A program made the position numbers and the translations under genes. Shown in pieces: positions 16,121-23,766 of a DNA stretch of 31,953 nt. The notes under the pieces were generated by a model. The model was not told the DNA's origin and did no database searches. It worked only from the letters and a program-made list of their open reading frames with translations. Within the stretch, counting starts at the first letter, position 1. Every line of letters begins with the position of its first letter. The DNA comes from an uncultured Pseudogracilibacillus sp. (GTDB lineage: Bacteria; Bacillota; Bacilli; Bacillales; Amphibacillaceae): NCBI GenBank assembly GCA_937974845.1, contig CALJVC010000105.1:1-31953 (forward strand), read 5' to 3'.

Positions 16121-16163
16121 AAACGGTTGGGTTGCCCGTCAAGGTCTTCCCAACTGTTTTTTA
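16121..16163 (+). terminator. Terminator of the surface-protein gene
   Basis: ACGGTTGGG (16123-16131) pairs with CCCAACTGT (16149-16157, one G-U pair) and is followed by TTTTTTA. Confidence 0.8.
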
Positions 16164-16329
16164 TCCCTTGAAAAGGGCTGTGGTGAAAGCATGATTAACT
16201 TACGAACTTATTTTAGAAACCGTTTAATAAGAGAAGTACTTATCCTACATAAATTACTACTTTCGCCACTAATATAATCGATTACTTGTTAAAAGTTTAA
16301 ATAAAGAAAATATAAAAAGGGGGATTTCT

Positions 16330-18501
16330 ATGGGGTTTATTCGTTATGTATCTGAAGAGTTCAAAAAAATTTTCCATAACCGTGTCGCCCTTGTATCGTT
16401 GATCGTCGCCTTACTCGTTCCTTTAGTTTATGCGATGATAATTCTTTCAGCAACTTGGCATCCCTTAGACAACTTGGATAACGTACCAATCGCAGTAGCT
16501 AATCATGATGAAGGGGCAAAAAGTGACGGCGAGTATATTAATATAGGGGAACAACTCGTAGAAAACTTATCCAACGACGATCAACTAGGCTGGGAATTTG
16601 TAACGGAGGAAGAGGCGAGGAAAGGTGTAGAAAATCAAGAATATTTTATGGCTATTATTGTTCCAGAAGATTTTTCTAAAAAAGCAATCACCGTAATGGA
16701 CGACCAACCGCAAAAGCCAGAGTTACAATTTATTCAAAATGAAGGAATGCATTACCAAGGGGCGACAGTTACGAATGCTGCAGTAGAATCTTTACACAAT
16801 CAGTTAGCGACGCAAATTACTGAAACCTATGTCGCAACGGTTTTTGAACAGCTCGGCGAGGTACGGGATGGTTTTAAAGAAGCCCACGATGGCTCGGAAC
16901 AAATTTACGATGGTACGAAACAATTGAAGGATGGAACTGGGGAACTTCTTAGTAATTTAGTAGAAAGTGCACCGGATATCCAAAGGTTAGCCTCCGGAGC
17001 CCAGGAAGCCCATGCCGGAAGTATTTTGTTGCATCGTACTTTACAGGAAAAATTACCCGATATCCAACGTTTAGCTGATGGTGGAGTACAGCTGAAGGAT
17101 GGTACGAGTCGCTTGTATACGGGAACGTCCGCTTTATACGATGGGACTAAGCAGGCAAAGGCGGGGATCGATGAGCTAATTCAACGGGGACTTGGGCAAC
17201 TATCTCCCGGGAGTCAACAGTTATATGAAGGAACTTTACAGGCTCAGGAAGGGGTCCATGAAACAATCGCATCGATGGAAGCTTTAGAAGAAAGCTTATC
17301 TTTTCTGGCTTCTATCGATAAAGAAAGTCCAGTGTATGATGGAATTTTTAATGAAACCTTAGGGCAGCTTCGTGAAGGCCTTAAGCATGCTCCGCAAAAG
17401 AAAAAGGATTTTCAGAGGCTAGTCGATGGAGCGAAACAGTTGCGCGATGGGCTGAAGGAAGGGGAAGACTTTTATAACGGGATGTTAGCCCTTCAAGACG
17501 GTTTAGGCCAGTTGAACGCAGGAGCGAAAGAGTTACATGACGGAGCGTATCAGCTAGACCAAGGGGCAGGTGAGTTATCGTCGGGGACTTATTCGGTTTT
17601 TCTTGGCTGGCAGGAGTTGATCGAAAATGTCGGGAAGCTCGACGATGGGTTAGGCCAAATTGCTGCTGGAACGATGTCGGTAGAAACCGGATGGAGTCGT
17701 CTCACCGACGGAGCTTCCGCCCTTGATAACGGAGCCTTGAAATTAAAGGACGGAAGTGGTCAATTGGAGGAAGGTTTACGAGGTGGGAAGGAGAGAACGG
17801 CAGGAATTAATCCAACGGAAGAAAATGAAGAAATGTTTGCTTCTCCGGTCGTTTTAAATGGAGAAGTTATTAACACTTTCGAATATTATCGCGATGCTAA
17901 TGCTCCATATATTATGACTTTGGCTCTTTTTGTTGGCGTCTTCGCCCTATCCTTTGTACTACCCTTTAGTAAACCGGCAACATTACCATCGAATGCAATG
18001 ACTTGGTACTTCGGTAAAGTTGTTAAACTATCGCTTTTTGCTCTTTTACAAGCCCTGTTTATTGCTCTTTTTGCCTTATTCGTTCTCAAGATGCAGGTAG
18101 TTAGTGCCTTTTCCCTTGTTTGGTTTTCCCTTTTCGTAAGTCTAACCTTCTTAATGATCTTACTATTTTTAATTGCTTTAGCCGGAAATGTCGGGCGTTT
18201 TATTGCCCTTGCCTTTGCAGTTATGCAACTATCGACGACGGGATCTGCTTTACCAATTCATATGTTGCCTGAGAATTTACGAAATTTAAGCGTCTATTTA
18301 CCTTTTACTTATTCCATCGATGGCTATAAAAATATTATCACTTTAGGAGACATGTCTAGACTTTCCTATGATGTATCCGTCCTAGCTATTTTCTTAGTAT
18401 TAAGTATTGTACTATCTTTACTCGTCTTTTACTTCCGTTACCGTTTCGTATTAGTGAATCAAAACAGGGCGGTAGAAGAAGTTGAGGTTGCAAGGGAATA
18501 A
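16330..18501 (+). CDS. YhgE/Pip family membrane protein
   Basis: This 723-residue protein has the layout of the YhgE/Pip (phage infection protein) family, which is related to ABC-2-type permeases. There is one membrane segment near the N-terminus (~22-43) and a large extracellular region (~45-525). That region is rich in repeated units of the form DGTKQL/KDGTGEL/GAKELHDGAYQL, which suggest a long helical or coiled structure. About five C-terminal membrane segments follow (~528-715). Such proteins sit in the Gram-positive membrane and can serve as phage receptors or export accessories; the native function is not settled. GGGGG precedes the ATG at 16330. It lies downstream of the surface-protein gene but beyond that gene's terminator. 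A TATAAT at 16273-16278 may be its promoter. Confidence 0.85.
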   Translation: MGFIRYVSEEFKKIFHNRVALVSLIVALLVPLVYAMIILSATWHPLDNLDNVPIAVANHDEGAKSDGEYINIGEQLVENLSNDDQLGWEFVTEEEARKGVENQEYFMAIIVPEDFSKKAITVMDDQPQKPELQFIQNEGMHYQGATVTNAAVESLHNQLATQITETYVATVFEQLGEVRDGFKEAHDGSEQIYDGTKQLKDGTGELLSNLVESAPDIQRLASGAQEAHAGSILLHRTLQEKLPDIQRLADGGVQLKDGTSRLYTGTSALYDGTKQAKAGIDELIQRGLGQLSPGSQQLYEGTLQAQEGVHETIASMEALEESLSFLASIDKESPVYDGIFNETLGQLREGLKHAPQKKKDFQRLVDGAKQLRDGLKEGEDFYNGMLALQDGLGQLNAGAKELHDGAYQLDQGAGELSSGTYSVFLGWQELIENVGKLDDGLGQIAAGTMSVETGWSRLTDGASALDNGALKLKDGSGQLEEGLRGGKERTAGINPTEENEEMFASPVVLNGEVINTFEYYRDANAPYIMTLALFVGVFALSFVLPFSKPATLPSNAMTWYFGKVVKLSLFALLQALFIALFALFVLKMQVVSAFSLVWFSLFVSLTFLMILLFLIALAGNVGRFIALAFAVMQLSTTGSALPIHMLPENLRNLSVYLPFTYSIDGYKNIITLGDMSRLSYDVSVLAIFLVLSIVLSLLVFYFRYRFVLVNQNRAVEEVEVARE

Positions 18502-18566
18502 GCTGTGCGAGGTATCCGGAGGATTAGGTTCTATTCTTGTACGATATTTACTGTCTTCGTTTGCTA

Positions 18567-18595
18567 TTGATTTTCATTTTGTGGTAAAGTATATT
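18567..18595 (+). promoter_or_regulatory. Promoter of secG
   Basis: TTGATT (18567-18572), a 17-base spacer and TATATT (18590-18595), about 70 bases before the secG start. Confidence 0.6.
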
Positions 18596-18663
18596 AAGAT
18601 ACAGTTAGTATGTTTGTAGTCAACTTCGTCGTATAGTCGGTAAGGGAAAGGATGTAACGCATT

Positions 18664-18894
18664 ATGTCAACAGTAGTGAATGTGCTCTTAGTAATCGATA
18701 TTATTATTATGATTGCTTTAATCGTCTTACAATCGGGAACGAGCGCTGGCCTATCAGGGGCTATTTCCGGCGGAGCGGAGCAATTATTTGGAAAAAGAAA
18801 GGCCCGAGGAATGGATTTGTTTTTACACCGTGGGACGATTGTGACGGCGGTTATCTTTTTCGTACTTTCTTTTATTAGTGCCTATATTTTATAA
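18664..18894 (+). CDS. secG: Protein translocase subunit SecG
   Basis: This 76-residue membrane protein is the small accessory subunit of the SecYEG translocon and assists SecA-driven protein export. It has two hydrophobic segments (residues ~3-22 and ~55-75) joined by a loop with the family motif QSGTSAGLSGAISGGAEQLFGKRKARGMD. The length and motif are typical of Bacillota SecG. The order secG-carboxylesterase-rnr-smpB-ssrA is the conserved Bacillales arrangement. It has its own terminator immediately downstream, so the following genes use other promoters. Confidence 0.96.
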   Translation: MSTVVNVLLVIDIIIMIALIVLQSGTSAGLSGAISGGAEQLFGKRKARGMDLFLHRGTIVTAVIFFVLSFISAYIL

Positions 18895-18897
18895 AGG

Positions 18898-18943
18898 AAA
18901 TTCCCTTGTTGCAAAGTCTTTGTAATAAGGGAATTTTTATTTT
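18898..18943 (+). terminator. Terminator of secG
   Basis: AAATTCCCTT (18898-18907) pairs with AAGGGAATTT (18927-18936). CAAAG/CTTTG provides an inner stem, and TTTTATTTTTTT follows. Confidence 0.9.
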
Positions 18944-18956
18944 TTTAAAGGAGATT

Positions 18957-18965
18957 TGTTATAAT
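18957..18965 (+). promoter_or_regulatory. Extended -10 promoter of the esterase gene
   Basis: TGTTATAAT is an extended -10 element (TGn plus a perfect TATAAT). It lies just after the secG terminator and about 40 bases before the GTG start. The -35 region (TTATTT) is poor, as extended -10 promoters allow. Confidence 0.55.
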
Positions 18966-19003
18966 AAAACTACTTATCAATACATTGAAGGAGAATGAAG
19001 TTC

Positions 19004-19750
19004 GTGCAAATTAAGTTACCAGCACCTTTTACTTTTGAAGCCGGACCGCGGGCGGTGTTATTATTACATGGCTTTACAGGTAATTCCGCGGATGTGCGGA
19101 TGTTAGGCCGTTTTTTAGAAAAACATGGGTATACTTCCTATGCGCCGATTTATCGGGGCCATGGAAAGGAGCCCGAAGCTTTATTAGATTATAGGCCGGA
19201 GGATTGGTGGGAGGATGCCCAGAAGGCATATGATCACTTGCAAGATTTAGGTTATAAAGAAATCGCTGTAGTCGGTCTTTCCCTTGGTGGTGCTCTAGCC
19301 TTACGTTTAGCTAGTTGTCGCCAAGTTAAAGGAGTCGTACCGATGTGTACGCCGGTGCTTTGCGACCAGTTGGACAAATTAATTTGGGCCTATAGCTATT
19401 ACGCCCGGCAGTATAAGCAGTTAGAAGGTAAGGCAGAAGAGACGGTGGAGGAGGAAGTCAAGCTTTTACTAGAGGCATCAAAACCTTTATTTGAAGCAAT
19501 CGGTCCTTTTATAGAAGATACTTTATCCTTTGTAGAACTAATTTACACGCCTGCCTTTGTTGTCCAGGCACGAAAGGACGAAATTATTAATCCGGAAAGT
19601 GCCCAGTTGATTTACGAAAAGCTTGAAAGTATCGATAAAAATTTAAAATGGTATGAAAACTCACCCCATGTCATTACGACGGGACCTGAGCGTAACCAAT
19701 TGCATGAGGATATATTACAGTTTTTAAATGGCTTAGATTGGGAAGAGTAA
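19004..19750 (+). CDS. est: Carboxylesterase, Est30-like alpha/beta hydrolase
   Basis: This 248-residue alpha/beta-hydrolase is strongly similar in motif order to Geobacillus Est30, a monomeric carboxylesterase acting on short to medium acyl esters. The oxyanion-hole segment LLLHGFTGNSADVRMLGRFLE is followed by the nucleophile Ser in GLSLGG (~93), the acid Asp in VQARKDEIINPESA (~192), and the catalytic His in SPHVIT (~222). The reading frame has an ATG at 18995, but the GAAGGAG site is only one base from it and ten bases from GTG 19004, so GTG is preferred. It lies between secG and rnr as in other Bacillales; the physiological substrate is unknown. Confidence 0.92.
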   Translation: MQIKLPAPFTFEAGPRAVLLLHGFTGNSADVRMLGRFLEKHGYTSYAPIYRGHGKEPEALLDYRPEDWWEDAQKAYDHLQDLGYKEIAVVGLSLGGALALRLASCRQVKGVVPMCTPVLCDQLDKLIWAYSYYARQYKQLEGKAEETVEEEVKLLLEASKPLFEAIGPFIEDTLSFVELIYTPAFVVQARKDEIINPESAQLIYEKLESIDKNLKWYENSPHVITTGPERNQLHEDILQFLNGLDWEE

Positions 19751-19809
19751 AAGCTTTAAATTATGGAAAGATAAAACGTAGCCATACTATATAGAAAGAG
19801 GGTGAGAAG

Positions 19810-21951
19810 GTGGAAGAATTAATGACGGAAGAAATTTTACAGTACTTTGAAGAAAGTGGCTCCCGTCCTCTAACAGTTCATGAATTAGAAGATGTCTTTG
19901 AATTAGAAGGAGCTGACCAATTTAAACTCCTCGTTAAATCTTTAAATCAATTAGAGAATGAAGGTAGGTTGGTGCGCACTCGAAGGAACCGTTATGGCCT
20001 ACCTGAAAAAATGAACCTCCTTCGTGGGAAAATAGAAATGAATAAAAAGGGATTTGCCTTTTTAATTCCAGAGGATCCACGAAAGGCGGATGTGTATATT
20101 CATTCTAATGATTTAAACTCGGCCATGAATGGCGATACAGTCATCGTGCGTTTAGAACGGGGAGGCTCGGTTCACCAACGGGCTGAGGGTGTCGTCATTC
20201 GGGTAATCGAACGAGCCAATCATCAAGTTGTCGGTACCTTCGAGGCTATATCGAACTTTGGTGTAGTCGTCGCAGATGAAAAGCGAATTTTAAATGAAAT
20301 TTTTATTCCGGAAGGTCTTACTTTAGGGGCTGTTACCGGCCATAAAGTAATTGTAGAAATTACAAAATATCCAGAACATGGACGGAGTGCTCAAGGGGCC
20401 GTTGTTCAAATTTTAGGACATAAAAATGATCCCGGCGTCGATATTTTGTCTATTATTTATAAGCATGGCTTCGAAATCGACTTTCCCGATGCTGTTTTAG
20501 AAGAAGTTGCTACCGTTCCTGAAACCGTGCAGGAAGAAGAACTTCAAGGTAGGCGCGATCTTCGAGATAAGACGATCGTGACTATCGATGGCGAGGATGC
20601 AAAGGATTTAGATGACGCTATTCGGGTTGAGCAATTACCTAATGGAAACTTGCTATTAGGGGTCTATATAGCCGATGTCAGCTATTATATTAAGGAAGGT
20701 TCAGCCCTCGATGAAGAAGCCTTTTCTCGAGCTACGAGTGTATACCTTGTCGATCGCGTAATACCGATGATTCCTCATCGCCTCTCTAATGGAATATGTT
20801 CTTTAAACAAAGGGGAAGATCGCCTCGTTTTAGGAATCGAAATGGAAATCGATGGCAGGGGCCAAGTCGTTAGTCATGAAATTTTCGAAGGAGTGATTCG
20901 TTCGACAGAAAGGATGACCTATACGGATGTAAATAAGATCCTTGTCGACGAAGACGAAGCGACTCGGGAGAAGTTTAAAGAGCTTGTACCGCAGTTTGAA
21001 TTAATGGAAACTGTGGCGACGATTTTACACCGGAAGCGGCGAAAGCGTGGTGCCATTGACTTTGATTTTAAAGAACCGAAGATTATCGTTGATGATACGG
21101 GGAAACCTATCGATATTACGGTTCGTGACCGTTCGGTGGCAGAACGAATCATCGAGGAGTTTATGCTTTGTGCCAACGAAACCGTTGCTGAACATTTTCA
21201 TTGGTTGGACGTTCCTTTTTTATACCGAATTCATGAGGATCCGGACGAAGCGAAGTTGGAACATTTCTTTCAGTTTTTAGCTGGTTTGGGCTATGTTGTC
21301 AAAGGTACGGCTCAGGATGTCCACCCTTTAGAATTACAAAGACTTTTAGAAAAAATTAAAGGGAAACAAGAGGAACTTGTCATATCGAAATTAATGTTAC
21401 GTTCTTTAAAGCAGGCGAAATATGATCCGAATAGTATCGGGCATTTCGGTCTTTCGACTCCGTTTTATACTCATTTTACGGCACCGATTCGTCGGTATCC
21501 TGACTTAACCGTCCATCGCCTTATTAGGAAGTACCTTTTAGAAGGGGATATGTCTTCGGAGACTATTAACTATTGGAAGGGTAAGATGAGCGAAATCGCT
21601 ACCCATAGCTCGGAGCAAGAACGGGCAGCGGTAGATACGGAACGGGAGGTCGATGATTTAAAGAAGGCCGAATATATGCAGGATAAGATCGGTGAAGTTT
21701 ATGAAGGGGTTGTTAGTTCTGTCACAAGCTTTGGTCTCTTCGTAGAATTACCGAATACGGTCGAAGGTCTCGTCCATGTAAGTTTTATGACCGATGACTA
21801 TTATCACTATTCAGATCAGCATCAAGCCTTAATTGGAGAAATGTCTAGGAAGGTGTATCGAATTGGGGATGCGGTCACTGTCAAAGTGACGAAGGTCGAT
21901 GTCGAGGAACGTTCGATAGACTTTCAATTAGTAGAGAATAATGAGATGTAA
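19810..21951 (+). CDS. rnr: Ribonuclease R
   Basis: This 713-residue processive 3'-to-5' exoribonuclease degrades structured RNA and takes part, with tmRNA/SmpB, in clearing defective mRNAs. The domains in order are an N-terminal winged helix (~1-70), cold-shock OB folds (~75-225), and the RNB catalytic domain (~250-575). The RNB domain has its Mg-binding aspartates in TIDGEDAKDLDDAI, then SRATSVYLVDRVIPMIPHRLSN and YTHFTAPIRRYPDL. An S1 domain closes the protein (~625-708, GEVYEGVVSSVTSFGLFVELPNTVEGLVHVS). The lysine-rich C-terminal tail seen in longer homologues is absent. GTG 19810 is preceded by AGAGGGTGAG; ATG 19822 is an alternative. It is 59 bases downstream of the esterase gene. Confidence 0.96.
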   Translation: MEELMTEEILQYFEESGSRPLTVHELEDVFELEGADQFKLLVKSLNQLENEGRLVRTRRNRYGLPEKMNLLRGKIEMNKKGFAFLIPEDPRKADVYIHSNDLNSAMNGDTVIVRLERGGSVHQRAEGVVIRVIERANHQVVGTFEAISNFGVVVADEKRILNEIFIPEGLTLGAVTGHKVIVEITKYPEHGRSAQGAVVQILGHKNDPGVDILSIIYKHGFEIDFPDAVLEEVATVPETVQEEELQGRRDLRDKTIVTIDGEDAKDLDDAIRVEQLPNGNLLLGVYIADVSYYIKEGSALDEEAFSRATSVYLVDRVIPMIPHRLSNGICSLNKGEDRLVLGIEMEIDGRGQVVSHEIFEGVIRSTERMTYTDVNKILVDEDEATREKFKELVPQFELMETVATILHRKRRKRGAIDFDFKEPKIIVDDTGKPIDITVRDRSVAERIIEEFMLCANETVAEHFHWLDVPFLYRIHEDPDEAKLEHFFQFLAGLGYVVKGTAQDVHPLELQRLLEKIKGKQEELVISKLMLRSLKQAKYDPNSIGHFGLSTPFYTHFTAPIRRYPDLTVHRLIRKYLLEGDMSSETINYWKGKMSEIATHSSEQERAAVDTEREVDDLKKAEYMQDKIGEVYEGVVSSVTSFGLFVELPNTVEGLVHVSFMTDDYYHYSDQHQALIGEMSRKVYRIGDAVTVKVTKVDVEERSIDFQLVENNEM

Positions 21952-21965
21952 AGCTATAAATAGTA

Positions 21966-21998
21966 AAGACCCTCAGTGTTTAGTAGGCTGTGGGTCTT
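21966..21998 (+). terminator. Possible weak terminator after rnr
   Basis: AAGACCC (21966-21972) pairs with GGGTCTT (21992-21998), but the following sequence CTTTCC is only partly T-rich, so termination may be incomplete. Confidence 0.4.
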
Positions 21999-22006
21999 CT
22001 TTCCGT

Positions 22007-22012
22007 TATAAT
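22007..22012 (+). promoter_or_regulatory. Candidate -10 box of smpB
   Basis: A perfect TATAAT lies about 30 bases before the smpB start, after the weak rnr terminator. No good -35 box is visible. Confidence 0.4.
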
Positions 22013-22043
22013 AGAGGTAGTAGTTGGGAAAGGGGGAAGGAAA

Positions 22044-22508
22044 GTGTCCAAACGACAGGATAAACCAATTGCACAAAATAGAAAAGCTCGCCATGATTAT
22101 TTTATCGATGAAACCTTTGAAGCAGGTCTAGTCTTGAAAGGGACGGAAATTAAATCGATTCGGGCTGGTAAAGTAAACATTAACGATGCCCACGTACGAA
22201 TTATGAACGGTGAAGCCTTCGTCATCAATATGCATATCGCACCTTATGAACAAGGGAATCGATTCAATCATGATCCGACCCGGTCACGAAAGTTATTACT
22301 GCACCGTCGGGAAATTGATAAGCTGTATGGAAAAGTACAGCAAAAAGGCTATACAATCGTCCCGTTAAAGCTTTATATTAAACACGGTTATGCCAAGCTC
22401 TTAATTGGCCTTGCCCGCGGTAAGAAACTGTATGATAAAAGAGAAACCTTGAAGCAGAAGCAAATGCAAAGGGATATTGACCGGGCAATGAAAGATATGG
22501 CCCGATAA
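22044..22508 (+). CDS. smpB: SsrA-binding protein SmpB
   Basis: This 154-residue RNA-binding partner of tmRNA delivers it to stalled ribosomes during trans-translation. The OB-fold core shows ARHDYFIDETFEAGLVLKGTEIKSIRAGKVNINDAHVRI, then HIAPYEQGN, RSRKLLLHRREIDKLYGKV and VPLKLYIKHGYAKLLIGLARGKKLYDKRE. The basic C-terminal tail (KQMQRDIDRAMKDMAR) enters the mRNA channel. The frame is open from 21990, but GGGGGAAGG precedes the GTG at 22044 and that start gives the normal MSKR-type N-terminus. It sits directly upstream of the tmRNA gene, its functional partner. Confidence 0.97.
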   Translation: MSKRQDKPIAQNRKARHDYFIDETFEAGLVLKGTEIKSIRAGKVNINDAHVRIMNGEAFVINMHIAPYEQGNRFNHDPTRSRKLLLHRREIDKLYGKVQQKGYTIVPLKLYIKHGYAKLLIGLARGKKLYDKRETLKQKQMQRDIDRAMKDMAR

Positions 22509-22535
22509 ATGGAAGAAGCTAGTATATTAGGGACC

Positions 22536-22563
22536 TTGCATAATTTAATCGATATGTTATAAT
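22536..22563 (+). promoter_or_regulatory. Promoter of ssrA
   Basis: TTGCAT (22536-22541), a 16-base spacer and TATAAT (22558-22563) preceded by TGT, i.e. an extended -10. The start would lie near 22570, leaving a ~45-base 5' leader for RNase P to remove. Confidence 0.7.
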
Positions 22564-22614
22564 ATACAATGCAGATGGTTTTGAACCCATCGCAAGCTTA
22601 ATTTACTTACTATC

Positions 22615-22969
22615 GGGGACGTTTTGGATTCGACAGGGGTAGGTTGAGCTTAAGTGGCACACTCGAGGTTACGTCTCGTAAAACGTTACAAGCCTATAAC
22701 TGGCAAAGAAGAAAATTTCGCTTTAGCTGCTTAATAGCACCTAAAGGATCCTTCCTGTTATCGCCCGTGTAATAGGAAAGGGTCTCAATTATAGCGGGCT
22801 AGACGTACAGTCCTCCGTCTGTGGAAGGTACGTTGAACGTAATCAGACTAGCGCTTCCTTGGCCTGTCGGTCGGCATAAGGGAGTTGCGAAAACGAGTAG
22901 ATCGACTATGGTGTGTAGAAGCTTAAGTGGCAATATCTCTGGACGCGAGTTCGAGTCTCGCCGTCTCCA
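22615..22969 (+). ncRNA. ssrA: Transfer-messenger RNA (tmRNA)
   Basis: This is a 355-base tmRNA that rescues stalled ribosomes and tags the nascent peptide for proteolysis. The 5' end GGGGACGTTTTGGATTCGAC and the 3' end GAGTTCGAGTCTCGCCGTCTCC fold into the alanine-tRNA-like acceptor (GGGGACG/CGTCTCC) and T arm. The mRNA-like part encodes the tag. The 3' CCA is not encoded: after the discriminator A at 22969 the sequence is TTT, whereas the B. subtilis gene, as I recall it, encodes CCA. It follows smpB and precedes a structured segment and a terminator. Confidence 0.97.
22702..22734 (+). other. tmRNA tag-peptide reading frame
   Basis: Reading from GGC, the tmRNA encodes GKEENFALAA followed by TAA-TAG, giving the degradation tag A-GKEENFALAA once the charged alanine is added. 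It ends in the ALAA signal recognised by ClpXP and is shorter than the 15-residue B. subtilis tag. Confidence 0.9.
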
Positions 22970-22997
22970 TTTTAATTAGTTACAAATTGCGCTAGGA

Positions 22998-23089
22998 TAG
23001 GCGCTGACGATATTAGCTTTTCTCGTACCGTTTTGAATCATGGTGAGGAAGTACTTATATATGCTAATAGTCAGATTGAGTGTTGCCTA
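22998..23089 (+). ncRNA. Foldable RNA segment between tmRNA and its terminator
   Basis: TAGGC (22998-23002) can pair with GCCTA (23085-23089). Inside it CTGAC plus TATTAGC (23004-23017, two-base bulge) can pair with GCTAATAGTCAG (23063-23074). No reading frame or known RNA family was recognised. It may be a structured tmRNA trailer or a small RNA released by processing. Confidence 0.35.
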
Positions 23090-23100
23090 CAGTGACGATT

Positions 23101-23145
23101 AACCTCCTACCTCTCGTTATATCCGAAAGGTAGGAGGTTTTTTTC
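23101..23145 (+). terminator. Terminator of the ssrA unit
   Basis: AACCTCCTACCT (23101-23112) pairs with AGGTAGGAGGTT (23128-23139) and is followed by a T-run. Confidence 0.95.
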
Positions 23146-23237
23146 ATTGATTTCCTGTTATCTAGATAAATAGTACTATATTTTGAAAGGGCTATTAGTT
23201 ATTTATTTTAAGTTATTTTTTCCTTATCTAACTTTCG

Positions 23238-23246
23238 TGTTATAAT
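23238..23246 (+). promoter_or_regulatory. Extended -10 promoter of the DUF3870-like gene
   Basis: TGTTATAAT (TGn plus a perfect TATAAT) lies about 120 bases before the ATG at 23366. The -35 region is weak. The long 5' untranslated region shows no clear hairpin. Between the ssrA terminator and this box (23146-23237) I see nothing else. Confidence 0.5.
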
Positions 23247-23365
23247 AACATTAAAAATATATAGAAGGGTGTGAGAAAGAAAGAATCTATAGACAACCTC
23301 TCTGCCAGTCGATCCTTTCGTTAGCTTTCAGTAATTAGAATAAATCAAATAGTGAGGGAAGGGAT

Positions 23366-23686
23366 ATGAATACATATTTTATTGCCGGTCATGCTCGGTT
23401 ACCAGGAGGAATGGCAGCACGAAATATGTTTGAGACGTTAACGATTACCGCTGAAATCGATAAGAAGTACGGTGTGATCGTATCGGCAAGTTGTACATTG
23501 GCTACAGAACATGCCAGAATTTTTGTGGAGCAACTTTTACGAGGTTATAGTTTGAACGACGGCATTGATGAGCCGATTGCAATTGTTAAGGAGCGTTATC
23601 TCGGTAAGGCAAGCAATGCATTAGAATCGGCCTTGCGGGATTTGTATAAGCAGTATAATAAAGCAAAATCAGTGCTCGAAGCATAA
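23366..23686 (+). CDS. DUF3870-like hypothetical protein
   Basis: This 106-residue soluble protein has no signal peptide or membrane segment. Its sequence layout (AGHARLPGGMAA, then VSASCTLATEHARIFVEQLLRGYSL, then RYLGKASNALESALRDLYKQYNKA) resembles, from memory, the small DUF3870 proteins of Bacillota, whose function is unknown. Of its single Cys and the conserved-looking Gly/Pro and Thr residues, none points to a catalytic activity. GGGAAGGG precedes the ATG. It has its own promoter and ends just before the promoter of the permease-hydantoinase operon, so it may act in the same pathway. The family assignment is moderately confident. Confidence 0.65.
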   Translation: MNTYFIAGHARLPGGMAARNMFETLTITAEIDKKYGVIVSASCTLATEHARIFVEQLLRGYSLNDGIDEPIAIVKERYLGKASNALESALRDLYKQYNKAKSVLEA

Positions 23687-23701
23687 ATTGATGAATATAT
23701 A

Positions 23702-23730
23702 TTTGAAAAATATAATATATATGTTATAAT
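23702..23730 (+). promoter_or_regulatory. Promoter of the permease-hydantoinase operon
   Basis: TTTGAA (23702-23707), a 17-base spacer and TATAAT (23725-23730). A cre-like site overlaps the predicted start. Confidence 0.65.
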
Positions 23731-23735
23731 TCAAA

Positions 23736-23749
23736 TGAAAGCGCTTAAA
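23736..23749 (+). promoter_or_regulatory. cre-like CcpA site at the operon start
   Basis: TGAAAGCGCTTAAA fits the cre consensus TGNAARCGNWWWCA except at position 13, and includes the strong core AAAGCGCTT. Located at +1, it is placed for repression by CcpA when preferred sugars are present, as expected for a catabolic operon. Confidence 0.7.
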
Positions 23750-23766
23750 AAGACAAAAGAAGATTA

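Noticed and set aside
16191..16277. Short plus-strand frame (28 codons, MINLRTYFRNRL...) between the surface-protein and YhgE/Pip genes
   Set aside because: It has only a weak GGTGA upstream, no clear promoter and no recognisable sequence. It also overlaps a TATAAT likely used by the next gene.
16900..17800. Repetitive DNA suggesting a tandem repeat array within the YhgE/Pip gene
   Set aside because: The repetition is at protein level (DG..QL units) with divergent codons, as is typical of the family. It is not a DNA repeat or CRISPR array.
22960..23145. Possible integration site at the 3' end of ssrA, a common target of genomic islands
   Set aside because: No integrase gene and no repeat of the tmRNA 3' end were seen in the window; a terminator follows and then ordinary genes.
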